Assembly: GCA_036873755.1 (NCBI GenBank)
Contig: JAVTVY010037353.1
Coordinates: 62,001-126,000, forward strand
Source: Hanleya hanleyi
Lineage: Eukaryota; Mollusca; Polyplacophora; Lepidopleurida; Hanleyidae
Direction: 5' to 3'
Length of the DNA: 64,000 bases
Shown here: positions 44,394-55,999 of the stretch, in pieces
How positions within the stretch are numbered: the stretch's first letter is position 1
Layout: each line of letters opens with the position of its first letter
Notes under the pieces: model-generated
Database searches by the model: none
The model's input: only the letters and a program-made list of their open reading frames with translations
Told to the model about the DNA's origin: nothing
Program-made: the position numbers and the translations under genes

Positions 44394-45494
44394 CCCTCTC
44401 AGGACCCAATTAATTCTACCGGAAGGAAAAATCTGATATTATGAGAAAATGATCCCCTTGGCCAAATATAATCAATTTCACAAAAAAAAAATTTCACCTG
44501 CTGCCCGCAAAGGATTATGGGAACGTTGCAAATTTGCAACGTTAGCCATAAAAGTCAGCTATACATCAAAGGCAACAAGTTTTAATTTTTCCCAAAAAAG
44601 AAAAATACAGTTTTCTATGTCTTTATAAATAAGTCATTTGATATGAAAGTTGCTATAAAGACGAAACAGGTTTGAAATTCGTGTTGTGTGGGATCAAAAT
44701 CTTCCTTTACAGCAGTGAGGCCACCTTTTGGCACCACATAAAATGGACATAAACTAATGTATAAATAAAGTAATCAAAGCTTTTTTGGCTGATTTACTAA
44801 TTGTTCTAATTTATTTACTTTATTATTTTCCTTTATTTATGTATTTGATGTTTTACAATGAGACCAGGGTTGTTTCATTTATATATGAGCATTCATAATT
44901 CATAAGATAACTTCTTCAGCAGTAATGTGGCGAAACATCTCTATTTGAAGTTTATGTAATGCCAAAAGACCCCAAAGTAATAAATAGAACGCGGAGAAAA
45001 GAAATATACATTTATAATATGTTTGTTCAAAGAAATCAAAAAAACTTATGTCCGTACAACTGGGCAAATGTTGCAAATATGCAACAACTAATAGGACACC
45101 TGAGGTCAAACGTTGCAAATTCGCAACAACAGAAAAAAACAATTTCTGGGAAAGTAACTATGAACAATTTTACTTATTATACAGCATCTACTCTATCTAT
45201 ACTAATTCCTCTTATTACCTATGCGGTACAATATTGATTATGACAGAGGGTTCTTGTGATATTTACCTTAATTCGGCAAGTGCACAACCAGATTTCTTCT
45301 CACATGGAAGCTGCCATATTGAAAGGATTCTAACTACGCCACCTGGTGAGCTGAGTATGAACTCTAGGTTGCAAAAGAGCAACAATGTCCTTCAGTGTTA
45401 CCTAAATACATATAACATGAAAAACCATATTCATGGATAAATACCTGATTGGCTAATGAGCTGTTGCTAATTTGCAACACGCGCCTGGAGAGGG
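44394..45494. mobile_element. TTAA-flanked piggyBac-type non-autonomous element, 1.1 kb
   Basis: Flanked by TTAA at 44390-44393 and 45495-45498. The ends are imperfect inverted repeats: CCCTCTCAGGACC at the left and CCCTCTCCAGG read inward from the right. The paralogous composite repeat at about 2040-2070 lacks the insert. No transposase frame remains. Five copies of a TTGC-N6-GCAA motif lie inside, one of them a perfect 22-base palindrome (44522-44543). Confidence 0.7.
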
Positions 45495-45619
45495 TTAAAT
45501 GCCAAAGCATCAATGGAATGCATGGAGCAGGGTCCCCAACAATATCGCTAGTACTGTGCCTAGCATAAATGGCAAGTGGGGAATCCTCGTCATAGCCATA
45601 CAGTGGGAGAGGGGAAAGG

Positions 45620-45693
45620 GTCCCAGCGGGACTCGAACCCTGGTTGCTCTCTCCAGAAGCAGACATGTTATCCACTACGCCACGAGTCACCCC
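45620..45693 (-). repeat. tRNA-like SINE head with intact A and B boxes
   Basis: On the minus strand: A box 'TGGCGTAGTGGATAA' (45682-45668) and a perfect B box GGTTCGAGTCC (45639-45629), 29 bases apart. Both are internal Pol III promoter elements. The anticodon stem does not pair properly and the acceptor stem is poor, so it is a tRNA-derived SINE segment and not a functional tRNA gene. Confidence 0.6.
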
Positions 45694-46339
45694 ATACTAG
45701 ACAAGGTTGAAAATATATCTACCAGAGGGCAGTCCAATCGGGAACCCACGCTGGACATGTGCGGTATGCAATGTTTAACCTAATGGGAAACCCACACATG
45801 CTCATTTGCGGTATGGGTTGTGGGATCTTGTCTTTTTCGTCTCACCACGTAGAACACGATTGGCTGGGTGTCGAAAAAAAAAGTCACTGTGCGCATGCGC
45901 ACTGGGCAAGTAGCGCTGGGGTGGACGTTTTGGGGTTGAGGTGGACCCCTAGTGGTCCAATTGGGTCGAGTGAGGCATCAGTGTGAAGCACTCGTGAGGG
46001 AGCATACGACTGGATGGATGTGACGTTGGACTGACGTCATTCTGCGCATGTGCGGTAGAGAAAGTGTATTAGAATGGACGTTTTGGGGTCTAAGCGGACC
46101 CATATTGGTCCGATTGGGTCGTATGATGTGTCATCGTGAAACATTCGTGATGGTCCATCCCACTGGACTAGTGTGTCGTCCGTTTTTAACATTTTGTGCA
46201 TGCGTAGACGGAATTGTGGGAAAAGGGCAATGGAAGGGACGTTTTGGGGTCGAGGTGGGCCACTCTTGTTCCGAATGGGTCGAGTGAAGCTCTCGTGGGG
46301 GAGCGTCCAACTGGTGGGTGCGACGTGAAACTGACGTCC

Positions 46340-47390
46340 GAAATCCGAGCCACCAATCTTGGTACACTTAACCTAGGAGATAATACCTGCATGATGGTAC
46401 CATTAGTTCCACGATCCGTCGCAAGGCGGCGAATGACTAACTAAAATCTCAATAAGTAACTGGGCCGGTAGACACTTCAGGGCCCTAGCATGGGTGGGGC
46501 GGGGGTATTTGTTTAGAGAAGTTCAACTACCATGGGCACGATGCATAACAATTCAGAAGCAGAATAAAACGTGAATTGCAGGCAAGCATCTAAAAGGTGC
46601 GTGGACCCCTGAGCCTGTTTTTTTTTAGTCAAGTAGGATCAGGGCTGCATCTAGAGCCAATTTAGTTTCGGGAAACATGTGGGCGCCCAAAACTCAAATG
46701 AAACAAAAAACGAAAGTGGTGTTGTTGTTCAATTTGAAAGGATTTCTGAAGGAAATACTAGAAAAAGCCTCTGGGATCCTCAATATCGATCCGATTGCAT
46801 AGCTGGGTATTGAATTTCATGTTAATAAACCTCTGTTTTGTGATTGATCACAGGCTATTTGCGCCGAAATTCACTTACAAAAATTGGACCCTCAATAATG
46901 AATTACGAAAAGGAACTGGGAGTTTGGGATCAGAACCTGCAAAAAAATCCTGGATACCTTATAAAACAGACTTCGGTTTCACGTGAGTGGTGTGCTGGGA
47001 TTACAGCATGCAAGAAAGTGTAGCTTTATCAGTGGCAATTTATGCATTGCACAAGTGTGATAACAAGTAAACACACTGATTGACACAGGCCCACCCTTAT
47101 CATTATTGTTGGGGGGGGGGACATAAGCTTCAGGTATGCAAACTGGTTCAAAATTGCGCAGTCAAGCTAAAAATTGGCTCTCCTAATCACTCGTTTTAAA
47201 TAATTTCCAAGGTACAGTAACATGTTTGGTGACAAAAATTGACAAATATGTTGTACCAGTTAAATGTGTGGACACAAATATGGTTCATGCAAAAGTTTTA
47301 GGATAAAACCTATGATGTAGAATAGAATGATTTAATAGCAAAATTAACGAAAATGTTGTCCTTCATTCAATGAGAATCTTGAATGGACCA
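46340..47390. other. No gene seen
   Basis: Mixed sequence with a G-run at 47109-47118. A minus-strand stretch near 46880-46940 has an acceptor and a GTAAGTG donor with a short open frame, too short to call. Confidence 0.4.
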
Positions 47391-47925
47391 GGCTTTCTTG
47401 TATCAGGCATGTCAGGGAACCTTCAAAATTCACAATGAAACATGCAACCAAGGGTTCGCGATGGGCATAGACAACAGTGCAAAAGCTAAGCCATCAATAA
47501 ATAATAAAAAAAACCCCATGAAATCATCATAACCATCTGAAAATCTAATCATTTCATCAGTCAACATTCAGGAAGCTCTCACCAAAGTTTAGTCAGGCCC
47601 GACTTGATAAATCTGCAGATATTCAGCGGACAAGAACATGTTGATGGACATAGGTAACAGTGCAAAAGCTGAGCCATCAATAAATAATAAAAAAAAAATA
47701 ATTAAAAATCATGAAATCATCATAGCCATCTGAAAATCTAATCATTTCATCAGTCAACGTTCAGGAAGCTCTCACCAAAATTTGGTCGGGCCCGACTTCA
47801 TAGATCTGCAGATATTCAGTGGTCAAGAACATGTTGACGGACGGACGCTAGGACGGACGGACGGACGTACGTACATGGTAACGACAAGACCCCACAGCCC
47901 TATGGGCTGAGGGGTAACAAAGAGT
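47390..47925 (+). mobile_element. Second pearl-like element with two ~182-base core units
   Basis: Two units share 'AACAGTGCAAAAGCT', 'GCCATCAATAAATAATAA', 'CATCTGAAAATCTAATC', 'CAGGAAGCTCTCACC' and 'CTGCAGATATTCAG'. Then come GGACGGACGGACGG and a hairpin, CCCCACAGCCC / GGGCTGAGGGG (47890-47914). The architecture is the same as at 19971-22600, but the sequence differs. Confidence 0.55.
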
Positions 47926-48120
47926 CTCGTTCAATTAATCGATGCACTTCGAGAAGGCCCAAGAAATTTGTCGGCTGAAACCGGGAGGGCAGAAGCCCTG
48001 GTGGCGTGTCCCGGTTTTCTCCTGATTCTGTCTCGATTGAAATGTTCCAGTTTTCTAGATGGATAATTTTTTTTACCGATAATCTCGAAGAATGTCTCCG
48101 TCTCAATAAGCAGTGTTTCG

Positions 48121-48247
48121 TTATCGTTGATTTGACCGTTTCTTAGCTTCCCAGACGATCAGATTGACGTGCGTGTACCATGCGTTGGCATCGCTCATCG
48201 AATACACATGTGCCAGCCCAAAATATAATCCCGACAACGGCAAGTAA
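48121..48247 (-). CDS. Candidate terminal exon, unknown protein
   Basis: After an acceptor (AAAATCACAATTCCAG) the minus strand reads one base plus 41 codons to TAA, including 'YFGLAHVYSMSDANAWYTHV' and 'NLIVWEAKK'. The composition looks protein-like, with few low-complexity residues. I do not recognise the family, and no matching upstream exon or close poly(A) signal was found. It may be chance. Confidence 0.22.
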
Positions 48248-48387
48248 CTGGAATTGTGATTTTTGTGCGTTCCATGCCTATATTATTTAGTGGGGCACGA
48301 TTGTTCGCAAGTTAATTCGCTGTGTACCTATTTTTGCTAACTTCCGAAGGCAGATACCCCCGCACAATGTATCAAATCCGAACGCTC

Positions 48388-48424
48388 CCTCTCTGCCTTT
48401 CTCTCTCTCTCTCCCTCTCTCTCT
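48388..48424 (+). repeat. CT microsatellite
   Basis: An imperfect (CT)n tract of about 37 bases. Confidence 0.8.
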
Positions 48425-48429
48425 ATGTA

Positions 48430-49125
48430 GAGTATATTAATTTTGAACTAGGGAGACATTTTTTGTCATTTAGAAACTATTACATAGCCACCATTCTTTG
48501 GGCTGATAGGTAAAAAAATAAGTTCATTTCTGTAATCTGTAACTATAGAAAAAGGAACATTAATTTTTGTTTTAAGAACAACTGAAAATTATAACATGTC
48601 GCGACTTACGCTTTCCTAGAAGAGGCTAGCGGAAATACTGACAATCGGAACTAGAGGTGTGGATCTGTGACAAACCATCGGCTTGGAACAACTGTTTTTT
48701 TCCCTTTTAAGAACAAAACTGAAACAACAATATAGTCACATTATAGTATATATTGCTGATTTCGAGTGCGTCTAGTTTCAAATTAACAAAATAACGGGTT
48801 TCGAGTGAATAGGGGATATTAATTTGTTTATTTATTAACTTAGTGATTTTGACAGGAGTTAGGGTCGTTAAATGGGTCGGAGCCCATCAAAGTCCCCCCC
48901 TCTTCAACAATATATACAAATACATTCATGAAGATAACAGCATATATACACAATATAATAAAAACAGTTGAAATGTAAATGAAAACAAAGGTGCATATAG
49001 TATACACAAAAGATAGTTAAGATACGGTACGTCTTCCATGTAAGAGATCACGAAACGGATAATGCCCCCCCCCCCAACAATACAAAAGGAAACGATTATA
49101 AGGGTAGTGAATGGGTCTGAGTTGA
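48430..49125. other. No gene seen
   Basis: AT-rich, with C-runs at 48893-48900 and 49065-49075. The C-run followed by 'AACAATACAAAA' at 49074-49086 recurs at 49240-49255. Confidence 0.4.
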
Positions 49126-49129
49126 GCTT

Positions 49130-49510
49130 TCTTTTCCCTGTGAGACAGTTTGCAGCGACACTTTGACAAGGTATATTCTGGCGGACGACAGATTGCAGCG
49201 ATACTTTGAAACTGTTCATCATGAATGTATGATGGGCCCCCCCAACAATACAAAATGATATATTCTGCCGGACGACAGATTGCTGCGGCAGTTTGGAACT
49301 ATTTTTCCTGAGCGACAGTTTGCAGTGACGCTTTGACAAGGCATATTTTGCTGGATGACAGATTGCTGCGACAGTTTGAAATAGTTTTCCTGCACGACAG
49401 ATTGCTGCGACAGTTTGAACCTCTTTTTCTTTGGCGACAGTTTGCAGCGACACTTTGACAAGGTATATTGTGCTGGACGACACATTTCTGTGACACTTTG
49501 AAACTTTTAC
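49130..49510 (+). repeat. Short tandem repeat, ~30- and 60-base units
   Basis: Alternating units 'GCGACAGTTTGCAGCGACAC' with 'TTTGACAAGGTATATT', and 'GACGACAGATTGCTGCGACA' with 'GTTTGAA'. The open minus-strand frames across it are repeat-derived. Confidence 0.6.
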
Positions 49511-49570
49511 CCATCCTACATATTCCAACACTGAGTCGATATTTTGCTACTCTTTCTTGTAATCATAGGA

Positions 49571-49610
49571 GGGGCCCTCGGTGGCCGAGTAAGTAACGCC
49601 GGAATCGCCC
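49571..49610 (+). repeat. Possible tRNA-like SINE fragment
   Basis: 'GGCCCTCGGTGGCCGAGTAA' resembles a tRNA 5' half with A box (TGGCCGAGT). No B box follows. Weak. Confidence 0.25.
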
Positions 49611-49789
49611 TACAGCAATTTAACACAATGTACCTCTGAACTCTCAATGTACAAACTGACAAATTATCAAATCAATAACCTACACATCATCAGATTTATT
49701 GCTGCATAATCCAATGAACAGTTCATTCAGTGACAAACGTATTCTCAACTTGTAAGTGATATGGTCATCCCTTTAATAATCCAATCACA

Positions 49790-52700
49790 GCATTTCAGCT
49801 ATAGAAGTCAGATAAATTATCCACCAAAGCGTAACTAGGCCAATGTCGAAGCTGGGTGCTCGGCATGAGTGTGCGTGAACTTGAGTTCCAAAGCACTTTT
49901 AGGAAGGAATATATCTGAAGTGCAGTGTCAAAGCGGTGTTAGAGAAAAATGTACGTGCAATCGAGTGTCAAAGCATGTCAGGGAGGAATATATGTTTAGT
50001 CGAATGTCAAACCGGTGTTAGGGAGGAATATACGTGAAGTCGAGTGTCAACCACTGTTAAGGAGGAATGTACGTGAAGTAGAGTGTCAAAGCGGTGTACA
50101 TGGAGTCGAGTGTCAAAGCGGTATTCGGGAGGAATGTACGTAAAGTCGAGTGTCAACCAGTGTTAGGGAGGAATGTATGTATAGTCGAATGTCAAAGCGG
50201 TGTTAGGGAGGAATGTATGTGAAGTCGAGTGTCAAAGCGGGATTAGGACTTAGGGTTAGGTATGCTTCATAACTATCAGGTTTAGGGTCATTTCAGCTAT
50301 AAAAGTCAGATAATTTCTCCACCAAAGCGTAACTAGGCTAATGTCGAAGCTGTACGTGAAGTCGAGTGTCAACCAGTGTTAGGGAGGAATGTATGTTTAC
50401 TCGAATGTCAAAGCGGTGTTAGGGAGGAATGTACATGGAGTTGAGTGTCAAAGCGGTGTTAGGGAGGAATGTACGTGAAGTCGAGTGTCAACCGGTGTAC
50501 ATGGAGTCGAGTGTTAAAGCGGTGTTAGGGAGGAATGTACGTGAAGTCGAGTATCAACCAGTGTTTGGGAGGAACGTATGTGAAGTCGAGTGTCAAGGCG
50601 GTGTTAGGGAGGAATGTATGAAGTCGAGTGTCAAAGCGGTGTTAGGGAGGACTGCATGTGAAGTCAAATGTCAAAGCAGTGTTAGGGAGGAATGTATGTG
50701 AAGTCGACTGTCAAAGCGGTGTTAGGGAGGAATGTATGTGAAGTCGAATGTCAAAGCGGTGTTAGGGAGGAATGTATGTGAAGTCGACTGTCAAAGCGGT
50801 GTTAGGGAAGAATGTACGTGAAGTCGAGTGTCAAAGCGGGATTAGGACTTAGGGTTAGGTATGCTTCATAACTATCAGGTTAGGGAGAAATGTACATGAA
50901 GTCGAGTGTCAAAGGGGTGTTAGGGAGGAATGTATGTGAAGTTGAGTGTCAAAGTGGTTTTAGGGAGAAATGTAAGTGAAGTCGACTGTCAAAGCAGTGC
51001 TAGGGAGGAATGTATGTGAAATCGAGTGTCAAAGCGGTGTTAGGGAGGAATGTAAGTGAAGTTGATTGTCAAAGTGGTGTTCGGGAGGAATGTATGTTAA
51101 CCCTACCTACCCTGGGCGGGACGGAAAGTGCCCCCCCTAGTGAACTTTTCTCTGCTGCTCCGAAACGACAAAACGGAGGAGGCTGAAACTTGGTGACTTT
51201 TAAGCCTATCTCATTGAGGATCATGGGTAAATTCAAAATGGCGGCCATGTGGTATCCGCGAAAGTCGTGTTTTTCATCTTTTCGGTCCATTTCTACACAT
51301 TTTCCTTGCCTAAAAGGCCTTGAAAGTATATTATTTATGCAAAACTAATTATTCTCTATTTTATAAGATTTTTTTCGAGAGAAAAATCTGAAAAATGAAA
51401 ATTTCGAAAAATCGACCCCAAAAAGGCCGAAAAATGGCTTCCGAGAAGATGACCTCACTGTGACGTCATCATGGCGGCCATCTTGGATTTTTTTACATTT
51501 TCCGGTAGAGCTTGAACCCAAGATACTGTGTGGTAAGTTTCAGCGCTCTAGCCTTAGAGGTAGAGAAAATATACAGGGGGGCACTTTCCGCCCCCCCCCC
51601 CAGGCTGCGACACACCCCAAATCGCCCAGGCCAGATAGGGTTAAGTCAAGTGTCAAATCGGGAATTGGACTTAGGGTTAGGTATGCTTCATAACTATCAG
51701 GTTCAGGTTCAAGCTGTACGTGAAGTCGATTGTCAACCAGTGTTGGGGAGGAATGTATGTTTACTCGAGTGTCAACCAGTGTTAGGGAGGAAAGTATGTG
51801 AAGTCGAGTGTCAAGGCAGTGTTAGGGAGGAATGTATGTGGAGTCGACTGTCAAAGCGGTGTTAGGGAGGACTGTATGTGAAGTAAAATGTCAAAGCGGT
51901 GTTAGGGAGGAATGTATGTGAAGTCGACTGTCAAAGCGGTGTTAGGGAGGAATGTACATGAAGTCAAATGTCAAAGCGGTGTTAGGGAGGAATGTATCTG
52001 AGGTCGAGTGTCAAAGCGGGATTAGGGCTTAGGGTTAGGTATGCTTCATAACTATCAGGTTAGGGAGGAATGTACATGGAGTCGAGTGTCAAAGGGGTGT
52101 TAGGGAGGAATGTATGTGAAGTTGAGTGTCAACGCGGCTTTAGGGAGAAATGTATGTGAAGTCGACTGTCAAAGCAGTGTTAGGGAGGAATGTATGTAAA
52201 ATCGAGTGTCAAAGCGGTGTTAGGGAGGAATGTAAGTGAAGTTGATTGTCAAAGTGGTGTTCGGGAGGAATGTATGTTAAGTCAAGTGTTAAAGCGGGAT
52301 ATAACTATCAGGTTCAGGGTCATTTCAGCTATAGAAGTCAGATAATATCTCCACCAAAGCGTAACTGGGGTAATGTCGAAGTTGGGTGTTCGGCTTGAGT
52401 GTGCGTGAAGTTGAGTTTCAAACCACAGTTAGGAAGGAATATATCTGAAGTGCAGTGTCGAAGCGGTATTAGGGAAAAATTTACGTGCAATCGAGTGTCA
52501 AAGCTGTATTAGGGAGGAATGTATGTTTAGCTGAGTGTCAAAGCAGTGTCGCGGAATGTATGTGAAATCGAATGTCAAATTGTTGTTAGGGAAGAATGTA
52601 CGTGAAGTCGAATGTCAAAGCATTCTTCGGGAGGAATGTATGTTCAGTTCAGTGTCAAAGCGGTGTTGAGGAATGCACGTGAAGTCGAGTGTCAACCAGT

Positions 52701-53635
52701 GTAAGAGAGGAATGTATGTTTAGTTGAATGTCAAAGTGGTGTTAGGGAGGAATGTACATGGAGTTGAGTGTCAAAGCGGTGTTAGGGAGGAATGTACGTG
52801 AAGCCGAGTGTCAGCCAGTGTTAGGGAGGAATGTATGTAAAGTCGAGTGTCAAGGCGGTGTTAGGGAGGAATGTATAAAGTCGAGTGTCAAAGCGGTGTT
52901 AGGGAGGACTGTATGTGAAGTCAAATGTCAAAGCGGTGTTAGGGAGGAATGTATGTGAAGTCGACTGTCAAGGCGGTGTTAGGGAGGAATGTATGTGAAG
53001 TCGAGTGTCAAAGCGGTGTTAGGGAGGAATGTATGTCCGGTCGAGTATCAAAGCGGCATTAGGACTTAGGGTTAGGTATGCTTCATAACTATCAGGTTTA
53101 GGGTCATTTCAGCTATAGAAATCAGATAATTTCTCCACCAAGGCATAACTAGGGTAATGTCGAAGCTGGGTGTTCGGCATGAGTGTGCTTGAAGTTGAGT
53201 TTCAAAGCACTGTTAGGAAGGAATATATCTGAAGTGCAGTGTCAAAGCGGTGTTAGGGGAAAATGTACGTGGAGTCGAATGTCAAAGCGGTGTTGGAGAG
53301 AAATGTACGTGAAGTTGAGTGTGAAAGCGGAGTTAGGGAGAAATGTACATGAAGTCGACTGTCAAAGAGATGTTAGGTAGAAATGTACGTGAAATCGAGT
53401 GTATGTTTAGTTAAATGTCAACCAGTGTTAGGGAGAAATGTATGTGAAGTCGAGTGTCAAAGCGGTGTTAGGGAGGAATGTATGTGAAGTTGAGTGTCAA
53501 AGCGGTGTTAGGGAGGAATGTATGTGAAGTCGAATGTCAAAGCGGTGTTAAGGAGGAATGTATGTGAAGTCGACTGTCAAAGCGGTGTTAGGGAGGAATG
53601 TACGTGAAGTCGAGTGTCAAAGTGGTGTTGCCATT
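49790..53635 (+). repeat. 40-bp satellite array with recurrent spacer blocks
   Basis: The unit is about GTGTTAGGGAGGAATGTATG followed by TGAAGTCGAGTGTCAAAGCG, repeated for most of the interval. It is broken by spacer blocks ('ACTTAGGGTTAGGTATGC', 'TCATAACTATCAGG', 'TCATTTCAGCTATA', 'CTCCACCAAAGCGTAACTA') near 49790, 50245, 50840, 51665, 52025, 52300 and 53060. The blocks divide the array into higher-order segments. A MITE (51101-51640) is inserted in one of them. No gene is present. Confidence 0.85.
51101..51640 (+). mobile_element. MITE family C, complete copy in 40-bp satellite
   Basis: 540 bases flanked by TTAA (51097-51100, 51641-51644). Termini are CCCTACCTACCCTGG and, inverted, CCCTATCTGGCCTGGG; then C-runs; then 'AATTCAAAATGGCGGCCATG' and 'ATGGCGGCCATCTTGGAT' blocks inside. 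The uninterrupted parent sequence survives at 52240-52300 with its single TTAA at 52277-52280. There is no transposase. Confidence 0.85.
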
Positions 53636-53639
53636 TCTA

Positions 53640-54445
53640 CCATGGTAAACATGAAAAACAAGGCTAAAAATTAAATTGGTCACCATCACCGGTAACTCAT
53701 AATCACTATATATTGGACTATCAATTAAAATCAGTTTGTCTTTTTCTTCTCTGGGGAGGGGTATATCCTATTTTATCTCTTTTTCGACCCCGGTCGCTCG
53801 ACCAAACTATCACCCTCATCACAGGGGTCCAACTGACCCCTGACCGCAGTCGAATGCACTAGCACAGTTCCGAAGAATATTAGACAACTTTTCGGTGTGG
53901 TCTCCGGAGCTGATTGAAACAGTCTACTGGCGAAGCTGACGTTTCGATTGGTCAATTCTCGATGAGAATAGGGGACCTTCCATAGAGCACAGTGATTTAG
54001 GGGGAGAGGCAACTTAGTGACAACACGTTGTTTTATTCGTTAACTAGCTTGAAATACCAGAAAGGCTGCCATAACATGTACCTTTATAGCCCATCTAGAA
54101 CAATAAACTGGAACACGGTGCTTTGATTTGCGTTCAGCGACAAAGCTGTACAGTCGACATATGATCGCCTAACAAGCTGTCACCCCTACACAGTTAGTAA
54201 TAGCATCCATTGCATCACACACTACGGCATTTCCATACGCATGGACTATATTCATGCGAAACTCAAACAAAAATCAACAACATAAACTCGTTATCAGTGA
54301 ATCGAGGATATTTTGTTAATGAATAATGAGGCTATTACAGTGATAGAAGAAGGTTTGTATTGGCGGAGTAATCTCAATCTGAGAGCTTGTTTGGAGTTGC
54401 TATAGTATATGCGTATACTAGTTTGGTAGCTCTGAACCACACATA
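53640..54445. other. No gene seen
   Basis: A minus-strand frame of 79 codons (53773-54012) has no recognisable domain. Confidence 0.4.
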
Positions 54446-54447
54446 AT

Positions 54448-55345
54448 ATATCTACCCACCCAGTTACCTGTTAAGATGCCGATTACCTATTCGCCCCCTA
54501 GCAGTGGATTGTGCAACTAACGGTACCATCATGTGGGTATTGTCTCGTAGTATATATGTACCAAATTTGGTGGCTCTAAACCACTTGCAATGGTGTCTAT
54601 CAACCCAGTTACTTATTCAGATTCCAGTTACCCATTCGGCCCCTTGTGGTGGATCGTGGAACTAACGACACCTTCATGTAGGAATTGTCTCGTAGTATAT
54701 TTTAAGTTTTGGGAGCACTAAACAACTCGCAAGGATGTCTATCATCCCAAATACTTATTCAGATGCCAGTTTCCTATTCAGATGCCAGTTACCTATTCGC
54801 CCCCTAGCCGTGGATCGTGGAACTAACGGTGCCATCGTAGGCATAATTGTCTCGTAGCATATGTGTACCAAGTGTGGTGACTCTATAGAACATGCAAGGA
54901 TGTCTACCAGCCCAGTTACTCATTCAGATGCCAGTTACCTATTTGCCCCCTTGTGGTGGGTCGTGGAAATAATGGCACCATCATGTAGATAGTGTGTCCT
55001 AGTATATATGTACATTGTACAAAGTCTGGTGGCCAAAACCACGTCAAAAGGTGTCTACCATCCCAGTTACTTATTCAGATGCCAGTTACCTATTCGCCGC
55101 ATAGAGGTGGATCGTGGAACTAACGGTACCACCGGGTAGGTATTGTCTCGTGATATATGTGTAACAAGTTTGGTGGCTCTAAACTTCTTGCAAGGGTGTC
55201 TACCAACCCAGTTACTTATTCAGATGCCAGTTCACTATTCGCCCCGTAGCGGCGGATCGTGGAACTAACGGTACCATCATGTAGCTGTTGTCTCGTAGTA
55301 AATGTGAACCAAGTTTGGTGACTGTAAACTACATGGAAGGGTGTC
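54448..55345 (+). repeat. Tandem repeat, ~145-base units, six copies
   Basis: Each unit has 'GTGTCTACCAACCCAGTTAC', 'TTATTCAGATGCCAGTTACC', 'TATTCGCCCCCTAG', 'GGATCGTGGAACTAACGG' and 'ATTGTCTCGTAGTATAT'. Unit starts are near 54448, 54593, 54734, 54900, 55052 and 55196. It may be the core of a pearl-like element, but no terminal hairpin is seen. Confidence 0.75.
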
Positions 55346-55876
55346 TACAGACGCTAGAATACCTTTAATCGTGAACTGTGAACTGGCATCTAGCTTAACA
55401 AACGAATAGCAAATTGTGAATCGTGAACTGGCAGCTAACTTCCCGAACAAACAATGTGGATGCTGTGGGAGTTTACCCCTGATATTCGCGTTTATTCTTA
55501 TTTGACGTGTACAATTCTAGGTTACATGAATCAAAATACTGTTAGCAGATAGAAAATATTTTTGGAATACGTTTTTTAATTCACGATTGACTATATTCAG
55601 ACGTTTTCTCTTCGCAAACTTTGCAGTCTTTTTCGTCGACTCGACCCCAGCTCGGTCGATCCGTCAAAGAGTCGGCGAAAAAACTCCAGCGCTGTACGGT
55701 CTTTTGACTTATCATTTTGAGCAGAAGTCAACATTTCTTGTATGAAATATGACCAAATCTACAATGCTGATCCCGAATATTTCAAAATATTTGACGCGTC
55801 TCCAGCCGTTTTTATTGTCACTTTTGTCGTGTCTGATTAGCAAGTTTTAGACCCACTTTACCTCGCCTCTTTCCAG

Positions 55877-55998
55877 AGTTTAAACGCTGCTCGTAGAAAT
55901 AAATTCGTTATCCTGTCTCTGCTCGTTGGATACATTTTATCCTGTTTCCTGGCGAATGCCACTTTCGCGGTCGTGTGGTATTTTCGCCCGGGAACAAG
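55877..55998 (+). CDS. Candidate internal exon with a transmembrane segment
   Basis: The exon lies between an acceptor (CTTTCCAG) and a donor (AAG/GTAAAA). Only one of the three frames is open, and it reads 'SLNAARRNKFVILSLLVGYI' then 'LSCFLANATFAVVWYFRPGT'. That is a positively charged flank followed by about 24 hydrophobic residues and a short exit, typical of a membrane helix entered from the cytosolic side. The phrase LANA-x-F occurs in membrane segments of polycystin-1-type proteins, but I cannot assign the family. It is 122 bases long and no partner exons were found within reach. Confidence 0.35.
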
Positions 55999-55999
55999 G

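Larger units (their letters stand above)
44095..46335 (-). repeat. Composite interspersed repeat with tRNA-like middle, copy 2
   Basis: Reverse-oriented counterpart of 1440-2400. The GC-rich tail lies at 44095-44389, the tRNA-like middle at 45500-45720, and the core with three ~160-base units beginning 'GGACGTTTTGGGG' at 45923, 46077 and 46239. The TTAA element 44394-45494 splits tail from middle. The core here is longer than in copy 1, so its unit number varies. Confidence 0.6.

Noticed and set aside
45620..45693. Functional tRNA gene
   Set aside because: A and B boxes are intact, but the anticodon and acceptor stems do not pair. The segment is part of a larger repeat.
49900..53635. CRISPR-like array (40-bp and 30-bp regular repeats)
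   Set aside because: There are no unique spacers, the units are contiguous and diverged, and the context is an animal genome.
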